Assembly (NCBI GenBank): GCA_017311315.1
Contig: CM029626.1
Coordinates: 9,929,643-9,993,642 of the forward strand
Direction: 5' to 3'
Source: Dendrocalamus latiflorus
Lineage: Eukaryota > Streptophyta > Magnoliopsida > Poales > Poaceae
DNA: 64,000 nucleotides
Part shown: one piece after another, positions 12,209-22,218 of the stretch
How the letters are laid out: each line of letters begins with the position of its first letter
Numbering within the stretch: position 1 is the first letter of the stretch
The notes under the pieces: model-generated
What the model was told of the DNA's origin: nothing
The model's input: the letters and a program-made list of their open reading frames with translations, nothing else
Database searches by the model: none
Position numbers and translations under genes: made by a program

Positions 12209-12887
12209 CGGCGGGATGCCGGGCTACTCCCTCTCGCTCGGATGGTGCAGGCCATCGACGAAGATAGACCGGCCTTGCCCGTGGGGGGGGGGGGGGGGAC
12301 AATGGCGTGGAGCGATCACCACACTTCCCGTTCGACCGTTCTCTGCTAACGGTTTTGGTGGACCGTTGGCGGCCAGAGACGAACACTTTTCACCTCCCAT
12401 TCAGGGAGATGACGCCTATGCTACAGGATGTTTCCCTCCTGCTTGGCCTTCCGATCACAGGAGCTACTAGCTTCCTACCACCTCAGCCGGACGAGGCCGG
12501 GGGTCAACCTGGGGACGGCCTCGTACACCGCCAGGGCAGCTGTTTGCACGTCATCCGTACATCTCTGGCTTCCCCACGCAGGGGGCGTACTCCGTGCCGT
12601 ACATCCCTCCTCCAAACGTGATGGCGCCAACTGAGGGTACGCTTCGCCTCTTCTCGGTTTTATTCCAATGCTTTATCTCACGATCTAACGATATTTGTAT
12701 TGTAGGTCTTGTCTTCCCTGAGCAGGGATTGGGGGTCTCCCCAAGCCCAGACGACCTAGACCAGTACTTTTCGAATTGGCCTGGGCAGGCGTCGGACTCT
12801 GCACCTCGGGCCACACCACCAGAGGTTCTCTTTGGGAGTGCCCTCACCGGTGCACCGGTGACCATACAGGCGGTGGTGCAGTCCACT

Positions 12888-15800
12888 TGTAACATCATGA
12901 AAATTTTGAAATTTAAAATATGATTTTCTTGAAGGGTTTTGCAATATATTTTATTTGAATTCGAATTTCTATGGCATTTTCTTTCTGAAATTTGGTTGAG
13001 GTTCCAAAATTTAATAAGCTCAAAAAGAAACAAACAATAGTAACACCCTAAAAGGAAATATATAAATAATAGAAAACTGTAATTTTAAATATGAACCTGA
13101 AAAGATGATCTCGTATAAGCAGGAAGAAATCTGAATTAACATACAGAGTCTTACTTTGGAAATAATAACATAATTAGTAATATAGGGAAATATAAATTCA
13201 AATGAATATTATTTAATATAAATATAGATGCTATATACTTAGATATGCAAAATTAAGTAAGCCAGCAAAATAACAGAATATTATATATACATAAGTAAAA
13301 CAAAATATGCAACACACTAAGCATATAATATGATGAGAGAAGTAATAAAGGAAATTAAGGTATGGAAATAAGAACATCCAATAAAGTAAAAGGACTATTA
13401 TATTTTGTATACCAGATAATTGGGCAAAGACTTGAAATAGAATTTTAGGAATTAGAATCCATAATCTTAAAGAGAAAATAGAAATACAAAATTAAAACTC
13501 CAAATTCTAAGCCTTCCCTCTATTTCTTCTTTCTCTCTATTACCAGTGGGCCCATTCCTTTTTCCTCTCTCCCTCATTTCTCTTTCCAGTCCTTTTCTGC
13601 CTGCGGGCCCTGCCCCTGCCGACTCTCCTCCCTTTCCTTTTTCACTCACACAGTCGGAACCCCCCCCCCCGTCCTCCGTCCTCGCGCACCCGAGGCCCCC
13701 TTTCCCCCTCCTTTCTCCTCTCTGTTTTGGCCGCAGCCGCGCGACACGGCCAACACGCACCTGCCGCCGCCCTGCCTTCCTCGCGCCGCACGCCGCACGT
13801 CGCCCCCGCCCATGCCCTGCCTCCTTGCGCAAATCCCGCCGGTTTCCGTCCCCGAGTGCCCATGCCTCGCACGTCGCCCGGTCGGCTCGGAGCCCTTAAA
13901 GCGAGGGGGTGCTTCCATCTGCTTCGCCTTGTCCCCCTCTCCCTCCCACCGTAGGGAATCGGTCCCGGAGCCTCCAAGTGCCGCCGACCGCGTCCTTCTT
14001 CTCCAACCCCGGTGAACCGGCAATCCACCGATTGAGCCCACCTCGGACAAATTCCTCTTGGCTAGAGCATCACCGGAGCATGCCAAAGCTACTACAACCC
14101 GCGGCCGAAGCTCCCCGCCGCCCAAGCCCTCCGGCCGCGGTGATCCCCACTGCGTCGTCGCCTGAGCTCGCCGCCGGCCCGCCACAACGCCCCCTGGCTC
14201 GAGCCGCCACCACCAAGGGCTTCCCCTACTCGTTGGGCTTCCATTTTAACCGTCGCCAACGCCTCCCCAGTGATTCCTCGCCGGCGATGTCGTTGGCCAT
14301 GAGGGCACCGAGTTCCTCTGTTCTACCGAGGCAATAGCTCGCTTCTTCTAACTATTTCTCCCATTCACAGCACGAGTGGGCCGTCGCCCAACTGGTCAGC
14401 CCAGCCGATCCTTACACTAAAGGTCCTGAGTTCGATCTCTCCCTGGTGCATTTCATCTTTTTCCATTACTTTATTTTGTTAATCATTTCAACTAATGAAA
14501 GTCTAAGGAAGATAATTAGAAGATAACCCCAGGAAGCTAAGAAAATTAGTTTAGATTCAAATAAAGTTTACTTATACCTTAAATATGGATTTATGAGTAT
14601 ATTGACATATAAATGATTAAGGGAAATAGTTAGGTAAAAGTTCGAATAATTAATTGAAATGCAAGACATAATAAAAAATGATGTAAGGATAAGTTGAGCT
14701 AAACCATAGTATTAAGATTCAGGCAACGTAGAGATGCCGCCCGGGATTATTATACGTCAAATCTAGATTTATTTTTAGGGGTACTTCTGATTAATATAAA
14801 ATGTAGTCGTTTAAATTATGGTGGTCGCTCCTATGTCTTCAACAAGCACATAAATTGATAGCAACCTTTGATTAATAGGGCATCTTCAAGTAGAAATAGG
14901 TTTAATGAAATCCGAGGCTACATAAAATGTCACCCCATAAAATGATGTACACTTAGATTCTAACAATTAATTCCGTAAGCCAAAATGCCCTGAAAAGTAA
15001 CACTCGACAAAATGATACCTATCCATAGGTCCATCTTAACTCATGGAACTTCCTTCATAAATATAAATATAATAAAAGAAACTGTTAATAAAAGATCAAG
15101 TCATCATTTTCTACCACTGGCCTTGTCTCAAATCACTCGAATCATCCATTAACTCAAAATAAAACTAAATTGAGTTTATTATGATTTATTTGGATCCTTT
15201 GAGTTATTTGCTTTCATTTGGATTCAGTCGTTGTCGCATAATTGAAAATTGGGAGTCGTGAAGATTCAGTGAATCCAGCAAGATTAAGCTTGAAGTGAAG
15301 ATAAAGATCAAAAGCTCAAGAGAAATCATTGTGTGAGCTCAAGACCGCGGTAAACCGCGCCAGGCGAGTCAATACTTTGATCATGTTGAACCTACATTTT
15401 CCGCAAATCTACTTTTGTTTAAATTATCAAATTGCATGTTGTTATTTCATATGCAAATATCTGTTTGTTTGAAGATTCTAGTTATATACCCATTAATCGA
15501 CTTGCTAGTTTTATACCTCCTTTGGAAACATTTGAATATCTGAGCCTTGTCACCCTAGCAAAATTATAATGGTAATCTTTCGAAAATAAGTCCATAATTA
15601 TACGTCATGCTTAGTAGTGCTTAGATAACCGGGGGCACCAAAAATGCCCCAAAGCATCACTTTGAATCATGAGAAGTTGGTTTTGGGCAGTCATGGTGGA
15701 AATGACTGGTAAATTTGGTTATGGATATTTTATGCTTCCAAAAACCCTACCTGCTTGAATATCTGGGCGGATGGTTCGAGAGTGTGTGTGAGTGGTGCAG

Positions 15801-16955
15801 TGGAAGCACAAAGGGGAATGTGGTAGAACCGCCCAGATAACCCTAAGGACTGAATCTCGTGATGGCCTCCCAGTGTACAACAGTACAAGCACAAGCTGGC
15901 AAAATGTAGGCAGGGTTTACTAATTTGTGTGGCTCTAAGGTGGTTACGTGAAGGTATGACCACGAGCAAAGGGATGGATGGTCTCATCCCCGCCTTTGCC
16001 CGTGATGGCTCACGAGGGACCCTTCCCGAGGATGTGCGCATCTACGGAAGATAGACCTTAGCGGGCGTAACCACAGTAGAACTATGCATTGTAACGATCC
16101 TGTGATAGTCTACTCAAACGCATGGCTAAGGAATCATGTGGGGCAACGAGTGGATTTATCTCTTGTGGGTAAAGTGTGCAAACTCTGCAGAGTCAAAAAC
16201 TATTCGAATAGCCGTGCCCACGGTCAAGGGCGGACATGGGAACTTGACTAGATATAGTTCTGTTTCAAAAACTTTATGGGTGTAATTGGTAAAGTGGAGG
16301 GCAGAGAAAGGCCCTTATTTGCGTTGCCCTGGGTGTCGCCCCAGTGATAAGTTAAGCGGTTATGACGCTGAAGGATTATGCATATGGTGCAGAGGCCATG
16401 TAACGGTGGATGGAATCTGGATCACTATTACTATTGCATTCTTTCATAACTTATGTTTTGGTTCAAACTGCTAGGTCTCATGAAATTTTTATGTATCATA
16501 TTTCAAAAGTAATTTCTGGCAAATAAAATAACCCGAGCCTCTCCTTTGATAAGCCATGCATACTATTATTTGCATCCTGTGTATTGGCTCGTGGAGCACG
16601 GTGGTTTGTGCTCACACTCGCTTTCACAACAAATCCAGAATCAGGAATCGTATCAATACGCTTCAGCAACACTATTGGCAAAGAAGATGAAGATGTCGAG
16701 AACTAGGTCGCGAACCTCCAGTTGGCTGCTTCTGGGCATGTCCTGAAGGTCCACTTGGGTGCTTCGTTCTTCCGCTGCTGCAATTTATTGATTTCGGCCT
16801 AATCGGCCCATGTGTAAGTCTTTTATTATATTTATGCTTCCGCATGGTATGTATTTTGATATTCATTTCTGTATCTGTGAGCACTATCTACTGATCCAGG
16901 GAATAGTGCGATGGAATCACAGAGGATTCCGGATTGTAAAATCTGGGGTCCGACA
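12888..16955 (+). mobile_element. Solo LTR, ~4.07 kb, target duplication CCACT
   Basis: The segment begins TGTAACATC and ends GGTCCGACA, so it has the TG...CA ends of an LTR. CCACT flanks it directly at 12883-12887 and 16956-16960. No second LTR, PBS or coding interior is present, so it is a solo LTR left by recombination. It shares long stretches, in opposite orientation, with the LTRs that start at 57505 and 61001. One shared stretch is the conserved block with CTCTGCAGAGT and ATTCGAATAGCCGTGCCCACGG (here about 16180-16230). Length, the CTCTGCAGAGT block and the GC-rich pseudo-coding part (13540-14340) suggest a Ty3/gypsy element, possibly a Del/Tekay chromovirus; the clade is inference. 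Sense is set to plus by analogy with the LTR at 51085. Confidence 0.9.
14380..14450 (+). other. tRNA-like A-box/B-box module inside LTR
   Basis: GCCCAACTGGTCAGCCCAG (A-box-like) is followed about 30 bp later by TGAGTTCGATCTC, a close match to the B-box GGTTCGANNCC. It is not a complete tRNA gene. The related LTRs at 57505 and 61001 carry a comparable module at the same relative place. Confidence 0.45.
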
Positions 16956-17329
16956 CCACTCCACCAGCTCAGGGGTGGGTGCGATAATCTCCTGATCGTT
17001 TTACATTGTCAGGGTGTCGTCACCCGTTGCAGTGGAGGACAACCAAGCGGGGCCATATGGGAGTACGTGGACGCAAAGACAGAGGGGGCCAGGGTGGCGA
17101 CGGAGGGGGCTGGGGATGCTGTTGGGGGACGGTAGTGCTGACTGTACACTTTTTGTTCATGTAATGTTTACGTTTGTTGTTTACATAGTGATGTTTACAA
17201 TATTGTGACGAGCTTATTTCTACTTCTCCCTACCTTGTCGACATCCGCACCAAACGAATAGTGAACTGCATTAATGGTAACCACAGCAACGTACGAACCA
17301 TTCGATTACATGCTTAACGACATTGAAAA

Positions 17330-17991
17330 TTATTTCGAACAACATGCCAGAGTATAACGGTACAACCATACACATCGTTGCCTACAGATCGAAGGAGCTC
17401 GTGGTACCCACATGAAGTGTTGCTGAGGGGGCCGCCTCAGACATGGCTGGCCATCGTTGTAGTGGAAAGCACATATACAACTAGGATTCATGCAGCAACA
17501 TGTTGGGTCATATGAGCTCTCTATGTTGATGACCTCCTCGTTGCCCCTCTCGCACTCCATCTGTTGACGGAGGTCATCGTTCTGCTCTTCAACACATTCA
17601 ACCCGTGCCTCTAAATCAGCGATTCGCTCCTACAACGTATCTACGTACCTCGCAATATACTGTTCATAGGGAGGATCAATCAATCGCACGAAGTCATATT
17701 TATCCATCTGCTACAAAGGAACGTTAACATTGAAACTCTATTAGTAGTATAATAAAATAGACGAGTGCCAATTTGTACCCCGGAGTATGGACATCGAAAG
17801 AAACGTCAACCGCCATCTGTATGGCCTTCTGCCACCTGCACCACCGCGTCCTGCATGTATTTGCATTTCGACCACACTAGCTGAGCGTGCCTATTTGGCA
17901 ACAAGCAGTACGTAGCACCAAAGTCCTTTTATTCGAGCAAAAGGTCCTCCTTTGGTGACCCATGTTCGACTGGCCCTTCGGTGTCTGTCAT
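17330..17991 (-). pseudogene. GRF-like zinc-finger / coiled-coil gene, decayed
   Basis: Reading minus from ATG at 17991, the first exon gives a cysteine/histidine region, CLLPNRHAQLVWSKCKYMQ then VVQVAEGHTDGG and RFFRCPYSG, which resembles the GRF zinc finger (C...C...H...WRFFRCP). A second part starts with ATG at about 17710 (MDKYDFVRLIDPPYEQYIARY). It continues into a heptad-like coiled coil (ERIADLEARVECVEEQNDD) and ends with a stop at 17330. Stops interrupt it after LLLE (TAA), in GG*RFF (TGA where TGG is expected) and in DTL*ERI (TAG where CAG is expected). All fit C-to-T decay. It is divergent from the coiled-coil gene at 18734, with the minisatellite between them. GRF fingers bind nucleic acid; the role here is unknown. 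Confidence 0.55.
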
Positions 17992-18079
17992 GGTGGCTTA
18001 CTCTACGACGGAGAAGATAGTTGTTCCAACCAGCAATGCCTCATCCATTCATTTTATAATGTAATTGTGGTGTCACAGC

Positions 18080-18640
18080 AACATTCATAACACATGACAG
18101 CTTTGCGCAGCGACAAGACTACACACCAACTTTGAGCAACGACAAGACTACACACCAACTTTGAGCAACGACAAGACTACATACGCTAGCTTTCACTAGC
18201 GACAAGACTACACACGCCAACTTTACGCACTGAGAAGACCGCACGCGCCAGTTTTGCTCAGCGACAAGACCACATGGACCAGCTTTCCGTAGCGACAAGA
18301 CTACACACGCCAGCTTTCACTAGTGACAAGACTACACGTGCCAACTTTAAGCATTGAGAAGAATGCACGCGCCAGCTTTACTCAGCGACATGACCGCACA
18401 AGCCAGCTTTGCTCAATGACATGACATGACGGCCCAGCTTTTCGCAGTGACATGACAGCATGGGCCAGCTTTCACTAGCGACAAGACTACACACACCAGC
18501 TTTGCGCAGCAACATGACCGCACGACCCAGTTTTTCGCAGCGACAAGACCTCACGGCCCAGCTTTACCAACTTTCCACACTTGGTAGCTTTGCGCAGTGA
18601 CAAGGCCACACACCCACCTTCATGTACTGACAAGGCAACA
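18080..18640. repeat. Minisatellite, ~30-bp unit, between divergent genes
   Basis: About 18 degenerate copies of GCCAGCTTT(C/G)(A/C)(C/G)(T/C)AGCGACAAGACTACACAC. Two neighbouring units at about 18120-18180 are identical. The core CCAGCTTTTCGCAGYGA also occurs in the 1080-1790 array. It fills the space between the ATG of the GRF-like gene (17991, minus) and the TATA box at 18648 (plus), so it sits where a shared bidirectional promoter would be. Confidence 0.85.
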
Positions 18641-18647
18641 AGGGGCC

Positions 18648-18656
18648 CTATAAAAG
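18648..18656 (+). promoter_or_regulatory. TATA box of the coiled-coil gene
   Basis: CTATAAAAG lies directly after the minisatellite, 78 bp before the ATG at 18734, with a cytosine/adenine-rich leader typical of plant 5-prime UTRs (CAAACCCTACACTACACC). Confidence 0.6.
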
Positions 18657-18733
18657 GAGGTTGAAGAGATTTCTCAGAGAACACTGCACAAGCAAACCCT
18701 ACACTACACCGGCGCTTGCTTCACCACACCGAG

Positions 18734-19492
18734 ATGGACAAAAGGTAGAAGAAGCAATGGGACAATATGATGAAACAATGAGAGGAGACCCGCGACCTAG
18801 CACAGTCAACTGCCGCCCGCGATGAGAAAGTAAGGGCGGCAGCATCCCGGGCAGAACAAGCCCAGCGTGCTACGAGGTTAGCTCCCCGCAATGACGCGCC
18901 CTGTAGCAACAACCCCATCCCGAACATTCCTACCGAGCATTCGCCGCAACACCCACCAGACGGGGAGACGCCCCCCTTTGTTGGTGCCGGGACCCGTGCA
19001 AGTTCTTCAAGTATAAACACCGCCTCAGCCTAGGTATACGTTACTGGGGTTGCGCAAACTACTCCAGTGACTACTCCGACCGCCGTCTAGACACCGCAAC
19101 CTATCGACAGCCGGTAAGGCCCAGGTACACCGTTTCCCCCTACCTTTTCTCCTTTAGAGTACGTACTAACAACCTCTTCCCTATAGTCATAGTCCCTGAA
19201 ACCCCTGTGTGGCTACCGCAAATGGATCGATCTTAAGATCCACCCAGAGGACCTGTGGGCCCTCGACTTCGAGGAGTGGAATATCGCAAGATCCTTCGAG
19301 ATCCAGGAGGAGCGCCGCAAGAACGAGCAAACCTTGCGTATACAACGCAAGACGAAAACTCATCTCGAGGCGTGCACGCATAGGAAGCGGGAGGCTCGCA
19401 AGAGGGAGCATAAGAAAAAGAGAAAAATAGCAACCAAGGCAAAAGAGGCCGCCGAGAAGTTCAACGGCGAGATGGCAAGAAAGGGAAAATAG
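18734..19492 (+). pseudogene. Charged coiled-coil protein gene, decayed
   Basis: From ATG 18734 the frame reads MDKR, a stop, then KKQWDNMMKQ, a stop, then EETRDLAQSTAARDEKVRAA and a helical alanine/arginine-rich region. It continues to a proline-rich tail ending near 19030. A splice-like GGTAAGG...CCCTATAG gap (about 19112-19185) leads to a second exon with CGYRKWIDLKIHPEDLWALD, then FEEWNIARSFEIQEERRKNE and a long lysine/arginine-rich helix ending MARKGK-stop at 19492. The second exon is fully open; the first has a TAG and a TGA. I do not recognise a named family. I believe similar proteins accompany PMD genes in grass genomes, but that is recollection and not shown here. The basic tail suggests nuclear location or DNA binding. 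Confidence 0.5.
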
Positions 19493-19920
19493 CTCTGGTC
19501 CACACAGTAGGTCATACGAGCAATTAGGTGAGTTAGTCGCACATGATGCTATATGTTATACATGTAATCAAAAAGGACGCGGCATATTACTCCCAACTGT
19601 ATTATGAAGTCTATTTAAATTTAGAAAAGCTTATTTTCTCGTCTTTTCGCATTCAATTATTCACATAGCAAGTCATCCAACAATATTAACATACCAGTTT
19701 TCCTCCATGTATGAATTCCCGGTAACATCACAATATCACTTACCATCGTACTTACCGATAGTTCTAAATTCAATCGTTCTTAGAAAAAGTTTCACAAATT
19801 TTTTTACGCTCCAACAACATACAACGACCATAAACTTTTATTACAAATCCAGCAGATTATCTTCTAATTATAATTTACAAAATTCACGAAATCTACAAAA
19901 TTCACGGGGTGGCAGTTTGC
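19493..19920. other. No gene recognised
   Basis: AT-rich sequence after the coiled-coil gene; could be its 3-prime UTR or the left part of an element containing the palindromes at 19921-20085. No TIR identified. Confidence 0.4.
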
Positions 19921-20085
19921 AGTCGCCCTATGGGTGGGCGACTCCACATACAGTCGCCCTATGGTAGGGCGACTGGTTCCAGTCACCCAATGGTCGGCGA
20001 CTGGAACCTATCGCCCACCGGCTTGCGGACAGCATTGCTGTCGCTTGGCCGTTAGGTGCTCCGGTCGCCCAACAGGGGGCTGACT
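19921..20085. repeat. Cluster of four quasi-palindromes (AGTCGCCC...GGGCGACT)
   Basis: Near-perfect palindromes of 22-23 bp lie at 19921-19943, 19952-19974, 19981-20002 and 20063-20085. The first is AGTCGCCCTATGG with arms AGTCGCCC / GGGCGACT. Each could form a hairpin with an 8-9 bp stem. A related but more degraded set occurs at 49470-50090. Confidence 0.8.
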
Positions 20086-22218
20086 GAAACCTATTTTTGT
20101 AAAAAAAAAGTTACCGTGGATATATTTCTATTATTTCGAATAAAAAATATATTATTCGTACAAAAAATTCGCTTATTTGCAGTAAATGCATTTGCAAAAC
20201 AGATGTCACCTGGGTTCCTTGGTGTAAGTTGGTATTGTAGCAGCCTAGGACCCTATGGTTTGGTTGCCTGAGGCAGTTGACGTGCTCAGTCGAGGCGGCG
20301 TCGGCGCCACCGCCTGCAGCGTGCAGCGCAGGTCCAAATCCCTTGAGTAATCGTTCATTTCAGATCCAGAGCGCTGGAGCGTTCAGAGAGCTGGTCAATA
20401 AAAACCATCTTCATCCGGTGAAAGGCAATCCAGATGTTAAATCAGGCATGAATAGACAACACCATATGAACTCCGCAGATCCCAGTGAAAGAACGCTCTC
20501 CTGGGGATCCTTGTCAAACGCACAGGGTCGCACAATGCCTACATCAAAATATCCCTTTCCGCTTAAATATTGTTGCCCTTCATGAAAGAAGGAATTATTG
20601 CTCAAATAATTGAGGAACCAGCTTCAACGAAAAAAATGAGGAGCTAATTGGTTTGAATTAGTGTTTCTTACACCAGAGCTGTACAGGCACACAGAGTTAA
20701 GTATCCGGAACCATAAAATAGTTCAATACTACACTTACGCATAAACATTTTTTTCAATGTTTTAATGATCCTGAACATTTCCAGGCCTTGAATAATTTAC
20801 AAGCCCATCAAACCATAAGGACAACTTCATAATTTATACACAAGAGCATGGATCTCAAAAAAAACATTCTAAACGATTTCTTCACGCTTATTCTCTCTCT
20901 AGAGGCTGAAAGCCTATATATAAATGAACTGCCCAATTTTGACTAAAAGTATGCCTAACTAAAGGCAGCAAAGAACCTCTGAAAAACTCAATGCGATTAG
21001 TTCAATCAGTTCATATGCTCTGCTAGGTTCTCTAACATGACAACCATGGCATGGAGTAATTTGGAGCAGGTTAAAAGCCTACTGGAGGATATGCAGCTTC
21101 TCTATCGGGAAAAATACATTCTTCTGGTGGGTGTAATTACTCCCACCTCTGAATCTCAGATATACCACCTAAATGACCTTGATATACTACTTTTTTTTGA
21201 ACATTTGATATACCCCTTTATCACTTTGAATATATGCATCTACTAATTCTAAGATATTTCAATATGAACTACATGAGAAAAATTGGAAGGAAGTCCATAT
21301 TTTTTTCGTATTCACACGTATATGCAAACAGCACCTGACAGTTCTTCAAATGTCTTACAGCATCACCTACGTCACTGTATAGAAAATTTACTGCCTGCCT
21401 AGATGCTACACCGGATTATTAGTTTCATGAAATCTCCATTCACTTGAAAGATGACCAGAAGGCCAGAACAATTATCTAGTCAATATTCACTGGTTGCAAT
21501 TGTATGTATCAAGATATCACCAAAATGCCTATAAATGCTGATAATAAACCTTTTTTTTCACAGAAGGGACAGTGACCCTTGTTGGGTAATGCCTATTATG
21601 TAACTCTTGTATTTCCTTAAAAAGGGCATTTGCAGACTACCAAAGGTATATGTCAGCTTACATTGGATGTGAACATCCAGCTAGAAAATTCTCTTTTTAC
21701 CACAAACTACAATCATTTGCATTATTGGACAACAGCACCCACGTCAAGCTATTTCACTAGGGCCTAACTAAGAATAATTTGCATTATTGGACGACTGCAC
21801 CCACGTCAAGCTATTTCACTAGGGCCTAAGAATAGACATGCTCAGGTGCTGCTGGTCAGCATTCTTGGTACCTCTAGTGCGCAAAATATATTTACCTCTA
21901 GCACGCAACATATATTATTGTAGTACTCATCATCAAAATGATGGGAGTCTGCCTGTACGGACGACCTCAGCATTCTTGTCGATGATACAACTTACTGCAT
22001 GAAGTACAAGAAGCACTATGAATCATGGAATGTCGAAGACCACTTTTCTCCCTTTTTTTTTTTTGAAGCCACAGCACCAAGCACCTCTAAGAGACTGTAT
22101 GAGGAAAAAGAAATGTTCAAGCATGTATCAGATAAACAGCTTGGAGGAGCAATTCAGTGCACATTAACGTTAAGAAAATAAACGTGGTTTTTGGTTCTAT
22201 ATCTCACCTGTTGTTGGA
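20086..22218. other. Intergenic, 3-prime of the RsmB-like gene
   Basis: Contains stop-rich frames, A/T-rich tracts and short frames at 20277-20605 with no recognised family. Parts next to 22218 should be the 3-prime UTR of the methyltransferase gene. A 62-bp tandem duplication lies at 21716-21832. Confidence 0.45.
21716..21832. repeat. 62-bp tandem duplication
   Basis: TTTGCATTATTGGAC...CACTAGGGCCTAA occurs at 21716 and again at 21778 with two or three differences. Non-coding. Confidence 0.85.

Larger units (their letters stand above)
12209..17135 (+). pseudogene. Plant mobile domain (PMD) protein gene, decayed and split by an LTR
   Basis: The frame at 12307-12480 reads PFDRSLLTVLVDRWRPETNTF, then FREMTPMLQDVSLLLGLPI. 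This is the conserved start of the plant mobile domain, as found in MAIN/MAIL1 proteins and in many grass transposons. The central few hundred residues expected for the domain are missing; the next readable part (about 12580-12640) is a proline-rich tail with PYIPPPNVMAPTEG. A splice-like GTACGC...TTGTAG gap (about 12639-12705) leads to FPEQGLGVSPSPDDLDQYF. The gene is then cut by the solo LTR at 12888-16955 and resumes at 16956, ending in a glycine/arginine-rich tail near 17135. A run of 16 G at 12283-12298 breaks the 5-prime part. PMD proteins occur both as silencing factors and as transposon passengers; here a transposon origin is more likely. Confidence 0.7.

Noticed and set aside
13467..14337. 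Overlapping frames of 117-179 codons on both strands
   Set aside because: Same composition effect inside the 12888-16955 solo LTR; no domain, no consistent start.
14380..14450. A functional tRNA gene
   Set aside because: Boxes are present but no acceptor-stem pairing or complete cloverleaf can be drawn.
18080..18640. CRISPR-like array
   Set aside because: Units are contiguous and degenerate with no unique spacers, and the genome is a plant nuclear genome.
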